From: Siderastrea siderea
Taxonomy: Eukaryota; Cnidaria; Anthozoa; Scleractinia; Rhizangiidae
Assembly (NCBI GenBank): GCA_964030785.1
Contig: OZ034975.1
Span: 21,048,142 to 21,112,141, forward strand
Reading direction: 5' to 3'
DNA length: 64,000 bases
Position 1 is the first letter of the stretch. Each line of letters opens with the position of its first letter. Below are positions 54,533 to 64,000 of the stretch, in pieces. The notes beneath the pieces are model-generated. The model was not told where the DNA came from and did not search any database. It saw only the letters and a program-made list of their open reading frames with translations. Both the position numbers and the translations under genes were made by a program.

Positions 54533-57500
54533 CGTGCTGATTTCGGGCTGAAAACACTGTTTTGTACAAACTCGTACACTTTGCTGAAAAGAGTTAGAAA
54601 ATGGTGCATCCAGTGCAAAAATGATAGTACGTGCTGATCTCGGGCTGAAAACACTGTTTTGTACAAACTTGTACACTTTGCTGAAAAAAGCTAAAACGTG
54701 TTGCACCCAGTGCGAAAATGACAAAACGTGCTGATGTTGGGCTGAAAACCCTGTTTTGTACAAACTCGTGCACTTTGCTGAAAAGAGTTAGAAAATGGTG
54801 CATCCAGTGCAAAAATGATAGTACGTGCTGATTTCGGGCTGAAAACACTGTTTTGTACAAACTTGTACACTTTGCTGAAAAAAGCTTAAACGTATTGCAC
54901 CCAGTGCGAATATGACAAAACGTGCTGATGTTAGGCTGAAAACGCTGTTTTGTACAAACTCATGCACTTTGCTCAAAACGTTAAGAAGTGGAGTGCCCAG
55001 AGCCAAGATGACAAAACATGCTGATCTAGGGCTGAAAACGCTGTTTTGTACAAACTCATGGACTTTGCTGAAAAGAGTTAGAAAAATGGTGCATCCAGGG
55101 CAAAAATGACGGTACGTGCTGATCTGGGGCTGAAAACACTGTTTTGTACAAATTTGTACACTTTGCTGAAAAAGGCTAAAAAATGTTGCACCCTGTACGA
55201 AAATGACAAAACGTGCTGATCTTGGGCTGAAAACGCTGTTTTGGAGAAACTCGTGCACTTTGCTGAAAATCCCTAATAATTAGTCTGCACAGTCCGAAAA
55301 TGATAAAACGTGCTGATCTCGGGCTAATAACGCTGTTTTGCTCTTTGGACAAACTCGTGCTTTTTTGCGAAAAACTGCTAAAACGTGTTGCACTCAGTGG
55401 AGAAATGATAAAACATACTGGTCTGGGGCTATTAACGCTGTTTTGCTCTTTGGACAAACTTGTGCAATTTGCTGAAAAAAGTTAAAAGAGTTAAGAGAGT
55501 TTGCACCCAGTGCAAAAATGACAGTACGTGCTGATGCCCTTTGCTGAAAATCGCTAAACAGTGGTGCGCCTAGGGCGAAAATGTTAAAACATGCTGATGT
55601 CCGGCTGAAAACGCTGTTTTGAACAAACTCGTGCACTTTGGTTAAAATCGCTTTAAAGTGGTGGGCCCAGTGCGAAAATGGGGAAACGTACTGATCTCGG
55701 GCTGAAAACGCTGTTTTGAACAAACTGATGCTCTTTAATGAAAATCGCTTAAAAGTGGTCAGCACAGTGCGACGTTGTTAAAATGTGCTGATCTCGGGCT
55801 AAAAACGCTGTTTTGGACAAACTCATCCCCTTTGCTGAAAACGATAAGCCGTGGTGTGCCCAGAAAGAAAATGACGTGCTGATCTCCGGCTGAAAACGCT
55901 GTTTTGAACAAAGTCGTGCATTTTGCTTAAAATCGCTTTAAAATGGTGCGCCCAGTGCGAAAATGAGGAAAGGTGCTGATCTCGGGCAGAAAACGCTGTT
56001 TTGAACAAACTGATGCTCTTTGCTGAAAATCGCTAAAAAGTGGTCAGCACAGTGCGAAGTTGTTAAAATGGCTTGATCTCGGGCTAAAAACGCTGTTTTG
56101 AACAAACTCATGCCCTTTGCTGAAAACGATCAGACGTGAATTGCCCAGAATGAAAATGACAAAACCTACTGATCTAGGTCTGAAAACGCGTTTTGTTGAA
56201 ACTCGTGCATTTTGCTGAAAATCGCTAATAAGTGGTGTGCACAGTGCGAAAGCTATCAAACGTGCTGATCTCGGGCTAATAACGTTGTTTTGTTCTTTGG
56301 ACAAACTCGTGCAATTTGCTGAAAAGAGTTAAAAAGTGGTCCGCACAGTGCGAAAATGTTAAGACGTGCTGATCTAGGGCTGAAAACGCTTTTTTGTACA
56401 AACTCATGCACTTTGCTGAAGAGAGTTAAAAAGTGGTGGACCCAGTGCAAAAATGACAGTACCTGCTGATCTGGGGCTGAAAACACTTTTTTGTACAAAC
56501 TCGTGCACGTTGCTGAAAAAAGCTAAAAGGTGTTGCACCCAGTGCAAATATAACAAAACGTTCTGATCGTGGGCTAAAAACGCTGTTTTGTACAAACTCG
56601 TGAACTTACTAAAAATCGCTTAAAAGTGGTGCGACCAGTCCAAAAATGAGGAAACGTGCTGATCGCGGGCTTTAAACGCTGTTTTGGACAAACTGATGCC
56701 CTTTGCTGAAAATTCCTAAAAAGTGGTCTGCTTAGTGCGAAAATGTTACAACCTGCTCATCTCCGGCTGAAAAAGCTGTTTTGTACAAACTCATGCACTT
56801 TGCTGAAAACGCTAAGAAGTGGTGTGTCCAGAGTGAAAATTGCAAAAGATGCTGATCTAGGGCTGAAAACGCTTTTTTGTACTAACTCGTGCACTTTGAT
56901 GAAAACTGCTAATAAGTGGTGTGCACAGTGCGAAAATGATAAAACGTGGTGATCTCGGGCTAATAACACTGTTTTGCTCTTTGAACAATCTCCTGCACTT
57001 TGCTAAAAAGAGTTAAAAAGTGGTGCACCCAGTACAAAAATGACAGTACGTGCTGATCTCCGGCTGAAAACGCTGATTTGTACAAACTCATGTACTTTGC
57101 CGAAAAAAGCTAAAACGAGTTGCACCCAGTGCGAAAATGACAAAACGTGCTAATCTTGGGCTAAAAACGCTGTTTTGTACAAACTCGTGCGCTTTTTTAA
57201 AAAGCGCTAATAAGTGGTGGTTCCAATGCGAAAGAGACAAAAGCGTGCTCATCTCGGGCTGAAAGCGCTGTTTTCTGGAAACTCATCCACTTTGCTGAAA
57301 ACGTTAAGAATAGGAGTGCCCAGAGGAAAAATGACAAAACATGCTGATCTAGGGCTGAAAACGCTTTTTTGTACAAACTCGTGCACTTTGCTGAAAAAAG
57401 CTAAAACGTATTGCACTCAGTGCCAAAATGACAAAACGTACTAATCTTGGGCTAAATACGCTGTTTTGTACAAACTCGTGTGCTTTGCTGGAAAGCGCTA

Positions 57501-57990
57501 AAAAGTGGTGCGCCCTGTGCGAAAATCACAAGACATGCTGATCTCTTGCTGAAAATCCTGTTTTGCACAAACCCGTGCACATTGCTGAAAACGATAAAAA
57601 GTGGTGCGCCCAGTGCAAAAATGACAAAACATGCTGATCTAGTTCTGAAAACGCTGTTTTATACAAACTCGTGCACGTTGGTGAAAAAAACTAAGAAGTG
57701 TTGCACCCAGTGCAAAAATGACATGCTGGTCATGGGCTGAAAACGCTGTTTTGTACAAACGCGTGCACTTACTAAGAAGTGCTTAAAATTGGTGCACCCG
57801 GTGCGAAAATGAGGAATCGTGCTGATCTGAGGCTGAAAAAGCTGTTCTGGACAAACCGATGCCCTTTGCTGAAAATCGCTAAAAATTGGTGCGCCCAGTA
57901 CGAAAATGTAAAGACGTGCTGATCTCGGGCTAACAACGCTGTCTTCCTCTTTGGGCAAACTCGTGCGCTTTGCTAAAAAGAGTTAAAAAG
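54533..57990 (+). repeat. 97-bp satellite array S4 (about 36 monomers)
   Basis: 3,458 bp of monomers in the same orientation as S1-S3 although the preceding body is inverted. The start is enriched in a variant with CTCGTACAC or CTTGTACAC and AAGAGTTAGAAAATGGTGCATCC. Its last 400 bp match the beginning of S3 (34,600-35,040; ATACAAACTCGTGCACGTTGG and CACTTACTAA variants). It stops abruptly at AGTTAAAAAG. Confidence 0.95.
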
Positions 57991-58922
57991 TTAATGTTGG
58001 TGTCATGCTTTAGGGTGTTAAGTGTCTCGCGTTCAGCGGGACTAAGATTATCCTTTGGATTTTTGAGTTCTAGTTCTGCCAGTTTAATTTTGACCTCTTC
58101 TAAATAGCTTTCAAGGGCTACGGATGGTTGTACTTGTGGTTTCCATGTAGATTTAACGTGGAAAGGATGAGGGTTTGTGTTTTCCCCGTGAAAAATGTAT
58201 TGGCGACACATTCTTCTCGCGAAATGATCGACGTCACGCAAGAGTTGTTTTTTGGTTTGCATCTCGTGTGTCACGGGAGTCGGAATGTATTTTAGCCCTT
58301 TCGCCAGTAAGTTAATCTGGTCATTTGTAAGCTTTTTATCCGAGAGGTTTTTTATGTGTTTTTTGTTTGCCTCTAAAGGCGTTTTTAAATTCTTTTGTTT
58401 GGTTTTTCTGCCTTCTTTTTGCCTTTTTGTTGACCAGACCTTGGGTGGCGTTTTTGTCTTTCCTTTAAGTTAATTGATTTTTGTTGGCTTTTTTGATTTT
58501 CCTTTAATTGAGTTTGCTTTTGATGGTTTCTTAGTGGACCCGTATTCGTATTGGCACTCAGAAAAGAGACATGTATACTGTTCAACATGTTTATTCTGAA
58601 TGCCATCTAGTTTTGACATCATTTCGCCGAACTCTGAAATTTTTTTGTTGATGCTTTCGGCTACCTTATGTACACGCTCAAGCGTTACAATGTTTTTACT
58701 AGGCGCCGAGTGCGTTAACTTATCGAAATGTGGTTTCTTATTTACAACAGTGCTTGAGTTCTTTCTAGGAGCTATTGGCCTCTTGCCTTGTTTGATTTGA
58801 ATTCTGAAACGATCGATCTCTCTGTAGTGAAAAGGCGTAAGAGTTTTAACGAAATTCCTCTTGCTAAACGACATTTTCAACGAACCGCTCCTAATATCGT
58901 ACAAGAGAGAGCGTTCCGTCAA
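57991..58922 (-). pseudogene. PLE-2 RT, N-terminal part fused to satellite
   Basis: ORF 58,470-58,922 is identical in translation to 27,388-27,840. The middle ORF (57,930-58,274) reads through AERETLNTLKHDTNI and then directly into satellite codons. RT core and C-terminus missing. Confidence 0.82.
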
Positions 58923-59802
58923 AAATATACTCGTGAGAACAATTCAAATCTCTAGAAAGGCTAAACCAGGCGCGCAGGAGGCACGCAGGCCTGGTACTCT
59001 TTTAGACACTAAAAAGACAATCACAAATCAAAACTGCAGTTACAACTTCTGGCTTAAATTCTTAAGCCATTTTAAAAGGCTAAAACACGAGCGTGTGAGC
59101 CGCGCAGGCCCGTCACCCTTTTTTCCTAAGTTTCACTGAAATGTCTGTATGTTATATAAATTCCTTAAGGTTTATATTTTATTCTATCAAGTTTGTCTTC
59201 TTAAAACAGTACACTGGTTGGGTGGATACTTACGGTTTGCGTTAGCAGTCATACACGTGGCGATCTGAACAAAGATGGCGGATCTGATGTGCAAATTATA
59301 GAGCATTCTGGGTAATACACAGAAGCATTCTGGGTATTATACAAATTTCTTCCAATTATTGTGTACATACTAAAAACGAAACAACATCATAGGTCAGAAA
59401 CAATATCTTTATTTTTTGTTACTTCTCAGCATCAATATTTCTTGCAGTTTAAGGATAATTTCATATCCGGCTTAGAAGAAAATGCTTCCATTTGACCAAA
59501 TAATCATAGTAATGCATTATTTTCCAAGCGGAAATTGTTGAAAATAGCCAAGGACTCGTTTTATCCTACATCAGAATTAATTTAAGTAGAAAAAAGGACA
59601 CTTCCGGTAATACCAAATTCCACTTCCGGTCAAGATGGCGACCATTTTGGAAAAAGTTCAAAAACTCGGTTATGTAGAAAATTTTGCAATGGCAGTATAT
59701 CAAGTATTTACAACTATAAAAAATTCTATCATTTCTGAGAATTTGGTGCTTTGAACGCAAAATGAACAATTCAGGGCAAAATCTGCACATATCCGCCCCA
59801 CT
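57991..59802. mobile_element. TIR element, right part only
   Basis: Left end replaced by satellite. The right TIR ends at CCGCCCCACT (59,802), followed by ACAAT. Confidence 0.72.
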
Positions 59803-60387
59803 ACAATCTAGCCTTTGATAATAGGCTGAGTCCTGACAATTGTCTTTCAGCTTCCTGGATGTAAAGGTCACGTGCCCGTACTACAGCAGCACCGTCTTCG
59901 TCGGCCGGTTTGACTACAACGTCTTTGCGTTGTCGTAGAGAGAAAAGGGCTTCTTTTTGTAGTGGGATAGGTTTGTTTTAGAGACCCGCTGTTTGAAGTC
60001 GAGCATCTTGATTTCGCAGCGGCATTTGGAGATGTAATAGTCAAATGCTGCAAATTTTCCAGGAGGTGGTGTCCAGTTGGAGGGTGAATGTTTTAGGGTC
60101 TTGAAAGGGTCCTCAGACTGATTTGATGGTTGACTTGGTGCTGTGGCGTTTGATGGGTGCGAACTAAACTACGCCTTAGACGGAGACAGCAGAAAAACTT
60201 TTCGCAGTCTGCTCTTGCTGTGTATTCGTCATTGTGGGCTCTAGTTTGGATACACGAAAGATCCTTGCTAAGAAGACATCGTTCTTGTTCAGTTAGCTCG
60301 CGGTTTTCAGGGAGAGTAACAACGAGTCTTGTAGAAGGGGTGGTGGATGAAAAGGGTACTTTGATCAAAGAAAAAAATCACCCGTGA
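59803..60387 (-). pseudogene. PLE-1b, N-terminal half, body 4 copy
   Basis: Same as 28,721-29,305 (ORF 60,093-60,368). Confidence 0.8.
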
Positions 60388-60924
60388 TTGCACAGCTCAG
60401 CCAAACAAAAGATGGATTTGGTAACAGTCCAAAAATTCTGTTAAACCGATTTGATGCGTTGACGAACGAAAAAGAAGTTCATTGTAGGACATCTGAAAAC
60501 GTAGCTGAAAAAAAGTGTGTGGAAAAAATTACTTTGAAACTGAAATTTGAAATTTCATTCTTTCGCGTTATAATCAGTCTAAGAGTCAAGAGTGACCTGA
60601 AAGGAGAGGACCGTGAATGGATCCTCAGAGTTCTCCTTTTGCCTTATGGCTAGAAAAGAAACCAATCGTAGGAAGGGCCCTGATCGTTTCCAGTGCTCGT
60701 TGCAAACAAGAACGGTTCCAAGGTTCCAGGAGGTTGACAATTCTATGGATTGCATTTACTCAGGGTGGAATCCTGTGTGAACAACGTCGACTCGAAAAGT
60801 AGGAATGACCCATGCATCTACGAACAAAGTCATAAGGTGAATCATTAAATGACAATGGTGGCGACGAGACACGACGACAGGCGACAAAAAAAATTAAAAA
60901 TTGTTTTTTCTTACTCCTACGTGC
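60384..60924 (+). other. Unassigned overlapping ORFs, body 4 copy
   Basis: 60,384-60,653 and 60,617-60,802, as at 29,302-29,720. No gene called. Confidence 0.3.
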
Positions 60925-61212
60925 TTAGACAGTAAGAATAATGGCTCTTACTTGATCAAGTTGTCGTCCCAAGTCAGGGGAATTGAGTAGTTGCCTCAGC
61001 CGTTCAATCACTACTCCACAGTTGAGGCGTGGCTGAGCAGAAGGGACCACAGCAACGGGGTAGGGGGCTGTTGTTGTTCATCGAGGCACATGGGACACGA
61101 GGAATGATATCTCTCTGACACCATCGTCGGTAAAACAAGCGCAGCGAAACCGGGTTTGAGGGATCTCAGGAACAGGCCCTCGCAAACGTCGACTTTGTCA
61201 TCTTTCAGCCAT
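60925..61212 (-). pseudogene. Cys-rich small protein, body 4 copy
   Basis: ATG in AACCATGGC at 61,212, stop at 60,925. Same frameshift between CxC and CPMC. Confidence 0.47.
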
Positions 61213-61427
61213 GGTTACCAGTAAGAGTGAAAGGATACCACCGAGTCGCTCTTTTTTCTAAAGGTTCGGCTTCTCTTGTTTTTGTTTTGAAAAATACAAG
61301 GGTAACCCTCTCCCTCCTTATTTTTCCAGCACTCGTTGCAGGCCATGTTATTTGGATGCGAATAAAATGGAGTGAGCGGTGACCAACCAGGAAAGGAAAA
61401 ACTGGCTATTGTTTCAAGGCAAGATCA

Positions 61428-62062
61428 ATGCTGTCATTTGTTTGGTCAAGAAAAGTGGGGATTACAGTTGACTCCCTTCTCTCTCTTGCGACCCTACGCC
61501 ACATGTTTACCGATTCCCTGTCATGTGTAGCCCCACTTGTGACCCAGCGACCTATTTCTTTGATTTTAGAAATGGATGGGTTTTCTGTGGACACAATTTT
61601 TGGCCCGTGAAGTTGGACAGTGCGACCTGCAGGGAGACGATCCAGTTTACAGTTTGAATTTATGAGAGTTTGTCTGATAAAGACGAGAGAATCGTGAGCT
61701 ATGCAACGCTGGAGTCCATGCTATCCCCTTTCATGCTCGCTCGTGGAAAATGGCAGACCCTCCCATTTACTTGGAAATGTTTGTGAGCACGTTGTATGAG
61801 CAGAGGTGTAGGAGACAACAGTATATCGTGGTCTACAAACGGAGGTCACATTGAAAAGGATCTGTTGAACAAACTGAACATTCCCTGTGTGGATTTGAAA
61901 GAGTTTGGTTGTCCCAAAGCCAGTGAGCTGTTGCTGATTGGTCGAAACGTAGGATTCGTTTATGGTCACCATCCGCACGCACATACCTACTGTTCTCTGG
62001 TGGAATGCTATCTATCTTAGCAATGGTTAACGAAACATTATCTGGATACACACCTTTTTTGA
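61428..62062 (+). pseudogene. Exonuclease-like ORF, body 4 copy
   Basis: As 30,346-30,980, with the same 1-nt insertion before GGHIEK. Confidence 0.45.
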
Positions 62063-62592
62063 ACGTAGTGTACTAGCTCCTTTTTCTTCTTGGTGAAAGA
62101 AATGGACTCCCCAAATATGGGGTTCGTGGGATTCAGGCTCCTGAAGAAAGTCAAGGACTCCCCCTGTGTCAGCTTTCTGATGAGATCCAGGCACCTGAGG
62201 AGGGGGTGCTTGATCCCGTGGAAGGGGTTCAAAAACCCACTGGAAGGGGTGCCAACCCCAGCAGGGGAAGCCGTTCCTATGCCAGTGGGTGCTGAGGGGA
62301 GGGATGCCAAATATCTTCTCATTTTTCCCACTTCCACTTAATCCCAGACTTCGTCAATGTGATCTGGGTTTCCCAGGCTCTCTTGAATGGTGGCGGGGGA
62401 GATACGATTGGACATGGGGCCTACCCCTGCAGGTGAAACGATGAGACGCTTGCCAAAGCTTGTGGAGGTCGTCAAGTGCCATCATCATCTGCCGTGCTCG
62501 ATCTTCCAGGGTCCAAATCAGTTCACGAAAATAGGGTTAATTGTACTTTCGAATGGCCTGTTGAGTGGTTTTTCCTCGGCGATGTTGAACCA

Positions 62593-62595
<3 letters not shown>
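62038..62595 (-). pseudogene. Convergent ORF, body 4 copy
   Basis: Distal frame open for 99 codons (62,038-62,337: PSAPTGIGTASPAGVGTPSS, HGIKHPLLRCLDLIRK, KKKKELVHYVQKRCVSR), overlapping the exonuclease-like stop by 25 bp. Confidence 0.42.

Positions 62596-62635
<40 letters not shown>
62596..62635. repeat. (CT)n microsatellite
   Basis: 40 bp, six bp shorter than in body 2, one of the few differences between bodies 2 and 4. Confidence 0.97.
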
Positions 62636-62636
<1 letters not shown>

Positions 62637-62859
62637 AGGCATGGAATGGTAGTAGTCTCCTATGATCTTTTCAAAGCAAATCTAAACAAAGGCGGAGAGA
62701 CCCACCAGTAGAATACTGGAGAGGGTGTGAAAGCGAAAGGCTCTTGTTAAGACTCTCTACACCTACACAAAAACGAGAACACGGACTGTTTTCTTTTATT
62801 TTTATTAACAACAATGTTAAGGATAATCACTCATTACAAATCAATTCTTTGACCATCTG

Positions 62860-63450
62860 ACCGGCTTGGTCATCACTGTTATAGAATGGTGTGGTGAAAT
62901 TAGGTCAAAAATTCTTCTACCGTGCGTGCACGGGCATTGGGTTTTAAATAGAGCAAGGTGTAATTGCCAAAAGTCTTACTGATGATGGCTTTTAGGGACT
63001 TTCCATTGGTCACCACATACTTCCAGGCTGTGAAGGGAGTTGCTTGTTCTTACGTTTCCAAGGTTAACGTAACTATCTATGACTTCACAGATTTGGTGAT
63101 ACGTCCATAGAGTGAACTAGTGCTCACCCAGTTGTGTTGACAATGTAAGTGCAGGGTTGTTTTTTTGTCAGGTTTTGAGGGTAAACGGTCAGAAGCCACG
63201 GTCCGCTAACAAAACGCTTTCTCCATTGAAGGTCTTCTGGAGCTAAATAACCCAATTGCACACTGCTCCCGTTTGTCTGGGTCTAAAAATGTTGCTGTCA
63301 GCACATCCTTTGGCTACACAGTCAAACATAACAGAAAGCAATGTTTTTAATGCCCCAATTGATTTCGGTGGAGCATGTTGCCTTAGTTCCGCCACGAAAG
63401 CTGGATCGTCTTCAGGGGATCGTCCCAAATACACCTCGTTCTTCTTGAAT
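62860..63450 (-). pseudogene. Capsid-size ORF, shortened body 4 copy
   Basis: ORF 63,243-63,434: YLGRSPEDDPAFVAELRQ, KSIGALKTLLSVMFDCVAKG, RPRQTGAVCNW. Same 630-bp deletion as body 2. A 3-bp loss (ACACCTCG for ACACCACCTCG) distinguishes it. Confidence 0.42.
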
Positions 63451-63671
63451 TGATCTTAGCCCACCAGTATGATTTGTTGAATCACGGGGGTTTAGTTTTG
63501 CTCCTTTTCCTTCTTCTTCCAGGTGGGCTAAGAGCCTTAAACACGGAAGCACGGGAAGTGCTAACCAAACGGATGAAGTATACGAAGAAATGGGTAAGTG
63601 CTTTGGTATGCAAGTGCAAATCATAACTGGAATTAAAAACGTGCGTCAGTTATTGCAGTGCAATTACTGGA

Positions 63672-63946
63672 TTATACAAAATGCTCGAGTCCTTTGAGAA
63701 AGGACGCCAAACGTCTTAAAAAGCGGCTCTCGATAGGCAGTCGTAAAGGCCCTGGACAAAAGTTTAGATGTAATTCTGTTCTACATTCCCACTCAATTCT
63801 AGTACCGTCCGTCTCATTACCCACTCTCCACCAAAGCAGTGCTCCGATTGGTTCCCGACACATTGACGCGGACACCAACAAGAAATCAAAGTCCTATCCA
63901 AGCGCACTTTTCGTTTGCCTGACGATAAAGAAGACACGCGAGTCAT
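63672..63946 (-). pseudogene. Minus-strand ORF, body 4 copy
   Basis: Two overlapping frames as at 32,598-32,953; cut by the window end. Confidence 0.33.
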
Positions 63947-64000
63947 GTTGGAAGAAATGCAATTGTGAAAAACATTAAACGGGTCAGCTCTTGTGAAAAC

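Larger units (their letters stand above)
57991..64000 (+). repeat. Body 4, right part (truncated both sides)
   Basis: Begins at TTAATGTTGG inside the PLE-2 middle domain (equivalent to 26,909) and runs to the window end (equivalent to about 32,920). Offset to body 2 is about 31,082 and the two are nearly identical, including shared private indels. Confidence 0.92.

Overview
The window is eukaryotic and consists almost entirely of repeats. No intact host gene, rRNA or tRNA gene is visible. Everything that looks coding is a relic of mobile or virus-like DNA carrying stops and frameshifts. The Penelope-like reverse transcriptases, a tRNA-derived SINE with an L2-type tail, and the recurring AAGATGGCGGCC and CCGGAAGTG motifs fit a metazoan, most likely a marine invertebrate. 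I favour an anthozoan cnidarian, but that is inference from memory of similar relics.

Layout. A macro-unit of about 18-20 kb is repeated. Each unit is a 13.7-16 kb 'body' followed by about 4.1 kb of a 97-bp satellite. Unit 1 is body 362-16,416 plus satellite 16,417-20,504. Unit 2 is body 20,505-34,201 plus satellite 34,202-38,328. The third unit is rearranged: the first 1.67 kb of a body (38,329-40,000, direct), then 1.74 kb of unrelated DNA (40,001-41,744), then an inverted body (41,745-54,466). A 66-bp GTAC-rich junction follows (54,467-54,532), then direct-orientation satellite (54,533-57,990). The satellite is fused straight into the middle of a reverse transcriptase in a fourth body (57,991-64,000). 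Position 1-361 is the tail of an earlier satellite array.

The body (body 1 orientation) reads left to right as follows: small basic ORF (-), TAAG microsatellite, protein-like fragment (-), two face-to-face TATA motifs, SINE, Penelope-like element PLE-1a (-), and a second PLE-1 copy (PLE-1b). PLE-1b is split by a 3.7-kb terminal-inverted-repeat element (5-bp target duplication ACAAT) that carries a different Penelope-like RT (PLE-2). Then come a Cys-rich ORF (-), a putative exonuclease-like ORF (+), and a convergent minus-strand ORF overlapping it tail to tail. After the CT microsatellite come a capsid-size minus-strand relic with its own poly(A) signals, another minus-strand ORF, and a divergent TATA-driven gene pair whose rightward member runs into the satellite.

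Interpretation. Two layers are visible. The older layer is a compact set of intronless, tightly packed ORFs with TATA/Inr promoters and overlapping convergent 3' ends. It looks like a degraded DNA-virus-like or large DNA-transposon genome that I cannot assign to a family. Penelope-like elements and the TIR element invaded it in nested fashion. The composite was then amplified together with the 97-bp satellite. The RT-killing lesions are shared by the copies, so the present PLEs did not drive the amplification. Bodies 2 and 4 are almost identical, and the two inverted left arms of unit 3 are nearly identical, so duplication and inversion are recent, or partly an assembly effect.
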